This document shows, one piece after another, positions 51,101-58,869 of a stretch of DNA of 64,000 bases (position 1 is the stretch's first letter; every line of letters begins with the position of its first letter). The stretch comes from Apostichopus japonicus. Lineage: Eukaryota; Echinodermata; Holothuroidea; Aspidochirotida; Stichopodidae. The position numbers and the translations under genes are program-made. The DNA is taken from contig NC_092568.1 in assembly GCF_037975245.1 (NCBI RefSeq), positions 35,498,501 to 35,562,500 on the forward strand. Direction: 5' to 3'. Below the pieces are notes generated by a model. That model ran no database searches. It was not told the DNA's origin and was given only the letters and a program-made list of their open reading frames with translations.

Positions 51101-53260
51101 TGGGATCCTTTGCCTATCATAGTAATCGAAGTAGGCTGGATTTCCACCTACATTGATGACATTATTTGGGTGAAGCTGCAAGAAATAGGCAAGGCACACA
51201 TTCAGGGGAAACAAATTCAGGAGAAAGGCTTTCCACTATCATCAACATTGTAACTGCACCTTAACTTCATTTTGCCAATTAGCTAAAGAACTTCCTCATA
51301 TAGTTGAGATGTTAAAGATAGATCTTCAGACTGGGCAGTTTTATCAACTACGACCAGCTATAAAGCTAACAGTGCTTAAGTCTTTACATTTTGAATAACA
51401 TTTCCTCTCACAGCAGGGCTGGAGAAAGATGCGCTTTCACAGAGACAAGTTTGTGGATACACACTAGTGATGACAATACCAGGAAAAGGAGTTAAAATTA
51501 AGTAGCACTAGCTTTCCAATAATCATTGTCATCATCAATTGTACAAACAGGCAAGAAACCAAAAAGATAAAATCTACTTTAAACAATATTTACTAACCTG
51601 CAAATATTCAACACAGGCCTTTCCACTTTCAAGATCCTCAAATTCAACCAATGCTTCTCCTTTCCTTGGCAGCATTTTGATGTAACTGCAAAGAATATTA
51701 CATGCTTAAGGTAAGCTGATGCATCCATGTAGTCATATATGAAACTAAGATGACACATCCACTGACTATATTAATGTCACTGCAAAATTCAACAAGTCTA
51801 TGAATGGCCAAGTCATCAATTTTATCATGGGAATCGGTCTTTAACAAGCATTATGATACTGATCATGCAATGTTGCATAATCTACAGAAGAGCAGAACAC
51901 ATAGTCCAGAACAAAATATAGTTATTACACAATGACACGGCATCACACAAGCAAATCAACTGTTAAGATCATTCAATGGACAGTATTGCAAATGCAAAAA
52001 GTACAGATACACCCCCACACTTTAACGATTACAAGCCTAAGTACAAATGTTTTGAACAGTTAATATTGAGTAATAACTTCTACAAGAGAAGAAAAAAAGA
52101 AACAAACTCTTATTTGCATAATTTCACATTTATTTGAGAACATTTCACTTGTTCAAGTGAAATAAGAACTGGCAAACATGAAGGCTACAACTTAATCTGG
52201 ACCATCCACAATTTTTACTTGCAACCATAAAAATTAAAACAGGTACCTGATTGGGCCAAAGTGTTGCATAGCTTCGACCAGATCGTTTTCCATGGCATTG
52301 TTCAGACCACCAACAAGGACAACACGAGATGGGCCTGCCTTGTGGGGCTCATCAAATCGATCCTAACAGAAATGGAAAGATATGGGTAAGCTTAGCCACA
52401 AACCCAAAGGAGACCATCTTGCAGTTATTTTCCTCCCTCCAGGCTTCAGCTATTGTACAGCCAAACACAATATTTGTAGCATCAACTCAATTGCACATCT
52501 AGCGGCTCAAGAAAAGACAAGAAGCTTGTAGAGCCTATGTAAGCATGTAAAGGTAAGGCTATCCCAAGATTAAATGAGCTTGATATTCTGCATAAACTTA
52601 CTTAAATAAATGGTTTTGCTATTTTCATTATGTACATGCTCACTCCAGACCACTGGTGAAGCAGATTTGGCCATCAATATAATGATGCCTTTCCAAATTA
52701 TATTGGCCTAACCTAGGACTTAAAACGAAGTTACGTTAACAAGGCTGAATAATGTGGCATAGCCTACTGTACATTAGGAATGCCTGTGTGACAGTAGAGG
52801 GTTATTCCATAGGAACAGGATATCCGGTACTCAATGCTTGAATGCCATTGCGATCAAAATTCAAACCAGACAAAAAATACAAAAAAAATACAGCTCCTTA
52901 ATTGAGGATGCAAACATTGAAAGCTGCTAAGCTGGTCATGAGTCTTAAATAATTCACATGTATTATTTATGGGCTTTAGCCTAGTGGGAATTGCCTTATC
53001 ATGCAGATTACTAAAAATTGAAATTAAAATAACGAGAAACGTTAGGCTAGATCAGCCTAAGCTAACAGTAACAACCTACAGGCTATACTGTATAAAGTAG
53101 AGGACCTGTTTAACGTTAAAACGTAAGTCTCACGGAGACACCTAAACTTGAAAAGTCACAGACTAAACTTTGAAACTCTTACCCTTGCACCAGACTGAAC
53201 ACCTCTCCCTGCTACATCTGTCCTCTGACGCTTTGTAGCATGTCCCTCGAAAACCGCCAT
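30043..53260 (-). CDS. HNRNPL: hnRNP L (four-RRM RNA-binding splicing regulator), complete 16-exon CDS span
   Basis: Nuclear RNA-binding protein that, in characterised family members, binds CA-rich pre-mRNA and controls alternative splicing and mRNA stability. Joining 16 exons on the minus strand gives one uninterrupted frame of 555 codons (554 aa plus TAA), close to vertebrate hnRNP L and LL (about 540-590 aa). Order: short basic N-terminus (KRQR), RRM1 about residues 38-113, RRM2 134-211, Gly/Arg/Pro-rich linker 235-330 (GGRGRGRGG, later GGGG), RRM3 344-419, RRM4 465-549. Family hallmarks seen are GGLNNAMENDLVEAMQHFGP, IRKNGVQAMVE, KMNCDRLFNLLCLYGNV, NRNNRF and a C-terminal PYIFKLCFS. All exon phases join cleanly. 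Introns are GT-AG except 6 and 12, which are AT-AC U12-type. The start was chosen as the first ATG of exon 1 in good context (ATCATGG). It diverges from the SCCPDH gene. Exon boundaries are my manual calls without transcript data. Confidence 0.95.
32150..32248 (-). CDS. HNRNPL: hnRNP L coding exon 15 (RRM4)
   Basis: Encodes MDAQSLTGLVEWTDRSRAIE then GLVLANHTTMENP, the RNP1-like strand and second helix of RRM4. Acceptor CCCTTCAG|T, donor CCAA|GTAAAT; 99 nt, phase 1. Confidence 0.92.
32694..32751 (-). CDS. HNRNPL: hnRNP L coding exon 14 (RRM4)
   Basis: Encodes LFVNAGAEEPSAVKLFESK, the middle of RRM4. Acceptor CATGACAG|C, donor AAAA|GTAAGT; 58 nt, phase 1. Confidence 0.93.
34080..34140 (+). repeat. 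Possible retroelement 3' end with a GAAGAAGATCC...GGATC hairpin
   Basis: The segment reads CCTTTGAAGAAGATCCTGCT, then AGGATC and GGCCAACTTAC. This 'GAAGAAG plus short hairpin' layout resembles dispersed sequences I associate with Penelope-like element ends in invertebrate genomes. It lies in hnRNP L intron 13. The pyrimidine-rich stretch before it (33890-34080) has no coding content. Confidence 0.3.
34154..34227 (-). CDS. HNRNPL: hnRNP L coding exon 13 (start of RRM4), follows a U12-type AC acceptor
   Basis: Encodes RIQRPGTVLHFYNCHPESTE and then ETIKQ, the first strand and helix of RRM4. The preceding intron ends TTCGCAC with a perfect TCCTTAAC branch site 10 nt upstream. Donor CAG|GTAATA; 74 nt, phase 0. 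Confidence 0.94.
34228..35251 (-). other. hnRNP L intron 12, U12-type AT-AC intron
   Basis: Starts ATATCCTTTGCC and ends GTCCTTAACTTTTCGCAC. The TCCTTAAC is a perfect U12 branch motif, 10 nt before exon 13. Splicing at AT and AC gives the conserved AAKNRIQ across the junction. Retention would add about 39 intron codons before a stop. Intron length is 1,024 nt. Confidence 0.95.
35252..35382 (-). CDS. HNRNPL: hnRNP L coding exon 12 (RRM3-RRM4 linker), ends at a U12-type AT donor
   Basis: Encodes FSIQTYLASPPMAGELPDGS and then KDYSKNRNNRFMTEQAAAKN, matching the conserved segment between RRM3 and RRM4. The acceptor is ATCTGCCAG|G. The exon ends AAAAATC, and the intron starts ATATCCTTTG, a U12-type AT-AC donor. 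131 nt, phase 1. Confidence 0.94.
36671..36792 (-). CDS. HNRNPL: hnRNP L coding exon 11 (RRM3)
   Basis: Encodes IKFMKSKPGCAMVEMGDPHM and continues to NLSNIQFFDKTVQLA, the second half of RRM3. Acceptor TTCTGCAG|A, donor CTTGC|GTAAGT; 122 nt, phase 2. Confidence 0.95.
37081..37193 (+). repeat. 53-bp tandem duplication with G-run in hnRNP L intron 10
   Basis: Two copies of GGAGTTAATGTCACGTTAAC plus CTCAATCACTACAAAATGTG occur at 37101 and 37154 with two or three mismatches, each preceded by TGGGGGGGG. Confidence 0.85.
38667..38983 (-). CDS. HNRNPL: hnRNP L coding exon 10 (RG-rich linker and start of RRM3)
   Basis: The longest exon, 317 nt. Encodes a Gln/Tyr/Gly/Arg-rich linker (GGRGRGRGGYAGHGG, then EQYGGGGHDQYG) and then HVVMVYGMDPDKMNCDRLFN, the first half of RRM3. 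Acceptor TACACAG|G, donor AAG|GTAAAG. The linker is likely intrinsically disordered. Confidence 0.95.
39469..39594 (+). repeat. About 22-bp minisatellite in hnRNP L intron 9
   Basis: Tandem copies of CACACTGAACTGTGTGACCA plus two bases, with GATCACACACA variants toward the right. Each unit contains a small inverted repeat (CACA...TGTG). Confidence 0.85.
39652..39753 (-). CDS. HNRNPL: hnRNP L coding exon 9 (Gly/Pro-rich linker)
   Basis: Encodes ARGGRGPALLDDPPEPPLHN and continues through a Pro-rich run (RRGPPPPRFG), the low-complexity linker between RRM2 and RRM3. Acceptor CCCAACAG|C, donor GGTG|GTAAGT; 102 nt. Intron 8 before it is the longest of the gene (about 6.8 kb). Confidence 0.9.
41212..41498. 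mobile_element. TIR-bearing MITE in hnRNP L intron 8, 287 bp
   Basis: Left end CAGGGATGTGCTCA and right end the exact reverse complement (TGAGCACATCCCTG). The flanks share TGTTTG (41206-41211 and 41499-41504), a 6-bp duplication, so this is hAT-like but not a clean 8-bp case. The interior at about 41395-41445 holds a diverged version of the G/C core seen in the other two MITEs. No coding capacity. Confidence 0.85.
42770..42940 (-). other. Candidate alternative (possible poison) exon in hnRNP L intron 8
   Basis: Bounded by CATGCACAG|G and a strong donor CAAG|GTAAGA on the minus strand. The segment is more GC-rich than its surroundings. Joined in phase to exon 8 it would hit a TAG after about 19 codons. 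A CA-rich stretch sits about 60-95 nt upstream on the transcript strand (43000-43035). The polypyrimidine tract is weak, so it may be fortuitous. Confidence 0.2.
46602..46671 (-). CDS. HNRNPL: hnRNP L coding exon 8 (post-RRM2)
   Basis: Encodes PKTLTVHKNDSETYDFTTPA then VQT, the tail of RRM2 corresponding to the family pattern of Asn-Asp and aromatic residues after RRM2. Acceptor GGTTTTAG|C, donor ACAG|GTAAGT; 70 nt, phase 1. Confidence 0.92.
48680..48776 (-). CDS. HNRNPL: hnRNP L coding exon 7 (RRM2), follows a U12-type AC acceptor
   Basis: Encodes FDSVESATETKVRLNGRDVY and continues to SGCCTLKIEFAR, the end of RRM2. The preceding intron ends in AC, with a TTTCTTTAAC branch site about 12 nt upstream. 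Donor is AGG|GTATGT; 97 nt, ending in phase 0. Confidence 0.93.
48777..49703 (-). other. hnRNP L intron 6, U12-type AT-AC intron
   Basis: Starts ATATCCTTTTACT, matching the minor-spliceosome donor ATATCCTT, and ends in TTTCTTTAACCCCTGTATC followed by AC. The branch-site-like TTTCTTTAAC lies about 12 nt before exon 7, the short spacing typical of U12 introns. No GT-AG alternative restores the conserved MVEFDSV sequence. If retained, translation passes about 35 intron codons and stops. Intron length is 927 nt. Confidence 0.93.
49641..49670 (-). promoter_or_regulatory. CA-rich cluster in hnRNP L intron 6
   Basis: On the transcript strand this segment reads as repeated CACACA/ATACACA motifs (TGTGTG on the plus strand), 33-62 nt downstream of the U12-type donor. 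CA repeats and ACACA motifs are the established binding preference of hnRNP L, so this is a plausible autoregulatory binding site. The motif is seen directly; the role is inference. Confidence 0.4.
49704..49789 (-). CDS. HNRNPL: hnRNP L coding exon 6 (RRM2), ends at a U12-type AT donor
   Basis: Encodes QVIHKVADKDNNVLRIVMIR and continues to KNGVQAMVE. The acceptor is TTTGCAG|C. The exon ends GTCGA, and the intron starts ATATCCTTTT instead of GT, a perfect U12-type AT-AC donor. Only this cut restores the conserved MVEFDSV across the junction; 86 nt, phase 2. Confidence 0.93.
50368..50452 (-). CDS. HNRNPL: hnRNP L coding exon 5 (start of RRM2)
   Basis: Encodes an acidic stretch (EVEMEEDSTPP) and then NCVLLITVLYPKYPMDT, the first strand of RRM2. 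Acceptor is ATGTTTAG|AG and donor ACA|GTAAGT; 85 nt, ending in phase 0. Confidence 0.93.
51093..51175 (-). CDS. HNRNPL: hnRNP L coding exon 4 (end of RRM1)
   Basis: Encodes LHPNNVINVGGNPAYFDYYD and continues to QRIPRP, matching the end of RRM1 and the linker to RRM2. Acceptor TTCTTGCAG|C, donor CCAGG|GTAAGC; 83 nt. Confidence 0.93.
51598..51685 (-). CDS. HNRNPL: hnRNP L coding exon 3 (RRM1, RNP1 strand)
   Basis: Encodes SYIKMLPRKGEALVEFEDLE and continues to VEYLQ, the RNP1-equivalent strand of RRM1. Acceptor is TTCTTTGCAG|T and donor CAG|GTTAGT; 88 nt, ending in phase 0. Confidence 0.95.
52247..52362 (-). CDS. HNRNPL: hnRNP L coding exon 2 (start of RRM1)
   Basis: Encodes DRFDEPHKAGPSRVVLVGGL and continues to QHFGPI, the RNP2 strand and first helix of RRM1. 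Acceptor is TTTCTGTTAG|G and donor TCAG|GTACCT; 116 nt, ending in phase 2. Confidence 0.95.
53183..53260 (-). CDS. HNRNPL: hnRNP L coding exon 1
   Basis: Residues 1-26, starting MAVFEGHATKRQR, a charged N-terminal leader before RRM1. The donor is AGG|GTAAGA (phase 0). The ATG lies in ATCATGG. The exon continues upstream as 5' UTR, but the transcription start cannot be placed from sequence; no convincing TATA box is visible. Confidence 0.88.
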
Positions 53261-55456
53261 GATTGAGAGCTGATTCTTTCAAAGTTGATAACTTCAAGAC
53301 AATACCTCTCTGCTTTGAGACTTCTTTGCGGGTTAGGGTTTTGTACGACGCTAACAAAGTAACAGTAACAATACATACAAGCCACGCTATGCCTGTGATT
53401 CCGTAACGTGTACACCCCGTTTATTCATAGAAATCGGCATGCCCTGGCATGGTTGTGTACCGTGTGCAAATAGACTTTATTTTTTAGTGACCAGCCATTG
53501 AGTCAACTATGTTGCTAGATGCTAACTTTTCGTTCCACACAGGGAGGTTTTTATTTGTCAACAAAAGCAGTCCAAGCAGCAGCTCCCTGTTTTGGCGGAA
53601 AACTCCACATATAAGCAATATCTCTTAGTTTCTATCCAATTTGGATATTTTTTATATACAGTACTTTCATGTCAACTTGCTCTGGCAGCATGAATATCCT
53701 ATTTTGCTATTTGAGTATGCGTGGCTGCGAAACGAGTGTTGTGAATCGTTATTATGAGAAGACAATAATATATAATAGACATAAGCATTGCAAAAGTCAG
53801 GTAGGAACTGGCTGTAGTTTCAACGATTAGTTGTGGTGAAACTACCCGTAATAAACTTATGAAAGTGGCCACTGTCCTGATGCAAGGGTCCGCGGATTAA
53901 AATCGGAGAGCGGAATGGGTATAGGGAATGAGCTGGGAATATGTGGGTTGTTTGTGAATATTCAGTTTATTATTAATATAGACATTTTAGTTATGTTGAG
54001 CTAACCCCCACCCCTCGCGAGAAGCATGGTTTTCAGTAGTAGCAATCTTGGGCTGCGCTCTTATTGGAGCAGATCTTTAAATGATCAAATAATTTAAATC
54101 CGTAGTCGTTTGTAGGCTAATGCCTTGGTAAACTCTGAATTACGTTTAGACGACTTCATCTACGTTCTGAACTCTCGACTATATCATTTTATAGGCATAA
54201 TGCTATATTCACCGACGGTCCCGCGTACCAACGTTACAGCAAAAGTACCGTGATAAATTACCATTCGGTTTTATTTTTGTGTGGATTTGACGGTTCCCAA
54301 CGCATATATCATCGTGATCATTTTATCTCATCATAATAACCATTCTATTTTCTACCAAGCATTATAAATACGTCATTTAGAGGATAGATGCAAATTTCTT
54401 CCTCTGGCAGGCATTTGGAGTATCTTTGTTTGTTTGTTTCTTGTTTTTACCATGTTACCAATAGTCGAAGTCAATAGTCATAAGCCAAATTGGCCCGTTG
54501 ACCTCCCCGAAGATTATAAACAATCTTATCAATAGTTGTCATAGTCATCGAGGATTTTCGGCTGAAAAAACACTGAAGTGGCGCCAAACATCATCAGTGT
54601 ACGCAGTTTCTCGCTAACTGAGAAAGAGATCCTGGCCGAGTACATGGAAATCCATGAACGCCCAGCATCAGTAGTACAAGACCATTGGAAACTAAAAAAG
54701 AGCCAAGCCCTTGTACCGCAGCCACCAGCCTGCAGTCAACTGGTTTTACCATAACCCTGGCACGGGACTCAACCAGGTGCTACCAGCCGGGTCAGCTGGA
54801 CCTGGGGCTCACAATTGGGCAGGGACGACCACTCCCTGAGGGTCACACGTCAACTCGGTTAACACGCAACCCCTGCTACCCCAAGTTACCAATCGCAGTG
54901 GTTTACTATAGCCCGAGTGTAATTGATATCGCAATTTCGGAAATCATCTACGGATATTGCAAGTATTCAAGTAAAACGAACTGTTTTCCTTGAAAAAGAA
55001 GGGTAAAAGGGGAAGGGGGAAGTCTGAAGATCGATTATCTTGATGAGGCTATACTGCACACAACTTGACAGTAACACAATCATGCAATCATCGGACAAAA
55101 TATTGCGGGATAATTTGAAAACAAAGACACAACTGGATTTCTTCAACTCATGTTAAGTTAAGGACACTAAAGCATTACTAAAGCGAATTTGAAAATAATG
55201 TTATGTGCAGGTTCCCTTCCCCTAACCCCCCCTTCCCCCTTCCTCCTACTAATAGTGTGTCGAGATGTTATCTATTTCAAGGAGGCTTTGAATTGACTGT
55301 TTGGTTTATATAGCCATTCAAATATCAATGGTGGCGCTGCACTTAAAAGCTAAGATCCACCAGGTCTACCACGTTGTGGAGAGATTATAAAGAACAAGTA
55401 AAGCTGAGGACCGAGGAATGAATACGATAACAAGGTTAAAACTACAATGAAGGATC

Positions 55457-55771
55457 TTGTGGTACCAAGGAGTTCACAAATGCAAAAATAACACGACTTG
55501 GATCGATATTTTCGGTTTAGTTTTCGTCCAAGTTACCCAAGCAGCGCCGATCTTCCAGGCGATTTACTACTTCCGCACGATGACTCAATATACGGCTAGA
55601 CCTACTGGACTTGATGTTCGATCGATTCGCAACCAGCATAGTCTGTACCAGATAATGACACTTCGGGAGCTCATCTATAACTTTACCTCCGATGAGGAAC
55701 AATTATCTTTCACCCATACACGAGCAATGGAAGTTGTCTTACCACAGGAACTTTTCAATATATCTAATTAA
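55457..55771 (+). other. 104-codon open frame, unrecognised
   Basis: The longest plausible frame in the divergent intergenic region. The surrounding 55.3-55.9 kb is richer in CpG and more balanced in base composition than the neighbouring sequence. The translated product shows no motif I can name, and there is no splice or promoter support. It could be a decayed element ORF or chance. Confidence 0.15.
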
Positions 55772-56079
55772 AAGGGGTTTGAAGATCTTTTGGCGGATCG
55801 CAGAAAACTTACCCGCTGGCCGCATTTTGTCCACCTGTGCTCAGAACCATTCCAAAGGATGGCCTGCACTCAGTTAAGTTCCATGGCCGTTTCATCCATC
55901 TCCCCACCCCTCCTCCACGCACACACACACACACAAACTTTGATAAAATATCGACTCTGCGTGGCGGTATACTGTGGTCTTGGTTGCACAATCAGATTCG
56001 CAGTCAATGAAAGTTGTGGTCCACTCAACGTGATTGTACAAAATTGGCTGCTGAAAAATGTCTCTTGTTGATTGTTACC

Positions 56080-56620
56080 TCATCGCTCCAAATAGGGAGG
56101 ATGAGATATTGTAGTTCCTTGCCAGTTGGGCCATATACGGCTATGTCAGTTGCCATAGCAACAGTTGCCATGGTAATGGTTAATTTTCCTGAGTAGCTAC
56201 CGTACTCTCCGGGGTCACCCATGGTGGGGTACTCCATGTTGACCAGAAGTCCATGACCGACGGAGGGGTAAAAACTTGTCTGGGTGTGTGTGTCTGTGTG
56301 TGTGTGCGTGTAACGGTGTGGTGTGTCAGCCAGTGTATATGTGTGTCTCCAATTTAGTGTCAAAAACTCCTCCTTAACGGCTGGGCCGATTTTCTTCAAA
56401 CTTGGTGGGATCGAAGGTACCCGAGGGTGAATCCTTGTGTCTCGCAGGCCTCCTGAAGCAAAGGTTAGAGATCAAAGGTCAAATTTAGTGATATAACTCC
56501 ATGGGAACCTTCACATGGATTATGGCAATGTCAAATACTATCAAACTATTTTATTGCCATGGGAATCGAGGTCAACGGTCAAGTGATTAAAGGTCAAATG
56601 CATATTTAACATCGGTACCC
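56080..56620. other. Likely dispersed repeat (CTGGGCCGATTTTCTTCAAA block), class unknown
   Basis: Includes GT-rich microsatellite DNA (56281-56350) and then GGCTGGGCCGATTTTCTTCA and repeated GGTCAAAGGTCAA-type phrases. This wording resembles repeats I associate with invertebrate genomes, but no ends or target duplication are visible. Confidence 0.25.
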
Positions 56621-56842
56621 AGTCCTTAGTTACATGCCTAGTGAAAATGAGGAGCATAAACCTAGCCTATATTAAACCTAGATCTAGCTTAATTAAGCCG
56701 CTTATGTTAGGCCTGGGGATAAATTCAACAAGGCTACAAAGTACAATACTGTGGTACCTGGCCTGTGGTCCAGTAATGTGTGAAAATTTGGCTTGAATGA
56801 CAGGCTTTGGAATTTCCAAAATGTCAATGTGCCACATATGCA

Positions 56843-56849
<7 letters not shown>

Positions 56850-56931
<82 letters not shown>
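56850..56931. repeat. (TA)n array, left of the palindromic block
   Basis: About 80 bp of TA repeats directly abutting the 56932-57088 block. Confidence 0.95.
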
Positions 56932-56935
<4 letters not shown>

Positions 56936-57085
56936 ATACTAGATGAGACTAGTGGAATACTAGTAGTTGTAACTCGGAGTTTCACGCGTTATAGCGATCG
57001 TCAGACGATCGCTATAACGCGTGAAACTCCGATGGACATATGGACATAGAGCACTCTGCGCCAAGATAGACGCCAACCTACTCTA

Positions 57086-57088
<3 letters not shown>
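56932..57088. repeat. TA-flanked block with a perfect 57-bp palindrome
   Basis: A 157-bp block lies between two (TA)n tracts. Its centre at 56975-57031 is a perfect inverted repeat: 28-bp arms beginning CGGAGTTTCACGCGTTATAG, with a single A spacer. The left shoulder (56932-56964) contains ACTAGTGGAATACTAGT and matches 30 of 33 bases of an inverted copy at 18316-18348, so at least that part is a dispersed repeat. No coding capacity. Confidence 0.85.

Positions 57089-57161
<73 letters not shown>
57089..57161. repeat. (TA)n array, right of the palindromic block
   Basis: About 73 bp of TA repeats that resume immediately after the palindromic block, as if the block had been inserted into one TA array. 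Confidence 0.95.
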
Positions 57162-57164
<3 letters not shown>

Positions 57165-57691
57165 TAGGGGGTTAGAACGGCGGTAACGCGCGACGCGATG
57201 ATAGCGCGTTCAGCACGGAAATGTGAAAGTCACAGTATTGTGACGCGATTCACCTTCTCGTCCTGTCTTGCCAAAGAGCAGAATGCTCTATGCAATGGGC
57301 TAGCCTATAACTTGTAAATGCGTGCGTGAGTACGCGCGGTAAATATACGACATTGTGCCTAGATGCGTAGACTGGGTAGTCTATTTTCCGTGTCTTATTA
57401 GCGCTCAAGATGACAAAGTCGGTCTAGTCACGTCTAGTCTATGTATAGCCTCATGAAAGATATTCCACCTTCGGTGAATTATCTTTGGTATAATTACCTT
57501 TACATTAGAATTTACGCGACATTAGGATTTCACTGACTGACAATGAGTGGTAATCTTCCTAAGTGTTAAAAGTTGCTATAAAATGGACAAAAAAAGAGAG
57601 GAAAATTTCACAATAATATTTGTCACTGTTAAAAGTAAGACTCCCAGCCTAGTTATGTTGAGTGTAGGGTTCACGAAGGAATTTAGTCATC

Positions 57692-58482
57692 CAGTGGCGT
57701 CACCAGACTTTTCAGTCTGGAGGGGGGGGGGGCACCAGCATTTGATGGGGGGCACTTAGGTGGATACGGATCGCCGTCCTGGGGGAGGGGTCTAAGGGGA
57801 GGGGGTGCCCCCTCCCCCTTTGGAAAATTTTCGCATACGGAGGATGGGCTAGATGCAAAATGGTGCCACATTTGGTGCTAAATTCGATCTGAAGATATCT
57901 CCAGAAATTGCTATTTTTGAGGTAATGATTTTAACAACGCGCAGAATTTTGCAGAGGATATGAACCACATGCTGTCGATATTATGCCTAACCCTATCAAT
58001 AGAACCTACATTTGTTGAATTAATGTGTGCATGACCCCCGACTCCTTTCTTGTCCTTCTCGTTTTCTCCCATTATCTATTAAGATGTAACAGAACCCAGC
58101 ATGGTTATTGGCTCCTATCAGGGATCTCACCATGCAATCCAAAGTTTGATCACACATCGAGTATGGCTCAGTATGCAGGTGTGAACATTCGCCATTTGTT
58201 TTACAAGCATCTGACCTCAAATGACCTCTGCACCCCCTACACAACAGGGTTAATATATGGGTCCACAAATATTTTTTCGCAGCTCATTTGAAGAAAATAC
58301 GAATTACTGTGCTTCTTTGTCCTTATGAAAAACCAACTCAGATGATGGGAGTTGAATATAACAAAATATATATATATTTTTTTACCAACCCAAATCTCAG
58401 ATGGGGGGCACTCGGGGGGCACTAGGTTTTCCAGGGGGCACGTGCCCCTCTGGCCCCCCCCCCCCCCTTGGCGACGCCACTG
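57692..58482. mobile_element. hAT-type non-autonomous DNA transposon (MITE), 791 bp
   Basis: The left end is CAGTGGCGTCACCAGA and the right end reads CAGTGGCGTCGCCAAG on the opposite strand, giving terminal inverted repeats of about 16 bp. The element is flanked on both sides by an identical 8-bp duplication TAGTCATC (57684-57691 and 58483-58490), as expected for hAT insertion. Poly-G/C runs lie near both ends, and a 45-bp G/C-rich core at 57779-57823 is shared with the element at 2828. There is no transposase. The right end is 212 bp upstream of the SCCPDH start codon. Confidence 0.93.
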
Positions 58483-58694
58483 TAGTCATCTTAACTTCAA
58501 AACGGTATTGCCAGATTGCATGGCTAGTAATAAATTTGAAATCAGCGTTTGTGTTGGTGATGAGATATGTAACTCCGCGGACTGCATGCCCTCTTGTTAA
58601 CTTTAGTAAATATACATGCATGTGATCTGTACGATAAGTGATAAGTTCCCACCATATTAGGATAGGCTCAAATGTACTAATAACTACTGTAATA

Positions 58695-58869
58695 ATGGCG
58701 GCCAAAAAGTTTGATATTATCGTCTTTGGAGCGACCGGTTTCACTGGGAAACATTGTGTCAAAGAATTGGCAGAAGTATGGGACGAGAATCCCGACCTCA
58801 AGTGGGCTGTGGCTGGGAGAAGCATGGAAAAGTTACGATCAGTAGTCGTCTGGGCCGCAGAAAAGTCTG
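58695..58869 (+). CDS. SCCPDH: SCCPDH coding exon 1
   Basis: Residues 1-58: first Rossmann strand and glycine loop, then KWAVAGRSMEKL. Ends KSG with donor TCTG|GTTAGA (phase 1). An in-frame extension to an ATG at 58638 is possible but not favoured. Confidence 0.92.

Larger units (their letters stand above)
53261..58694. other. Divergent intergenic region between hnRNP L and SCCPDH
   Basis: Holds both putative promoters. Besides the TA-flanked palindrome, MITE, GT-rich repeat and unrecognised open frame listed separately, I see a CpG-rich patch at 57170-57260 and no gene. Confidence 0.6.

Noticed and set aside
58638-58694. Upstream in-frame ATG extending SCCPDH by 19 codons
   Set aside because: The extension has no family match, and the ATG at 58695 gives the normal short leader before the Rossmann strand.
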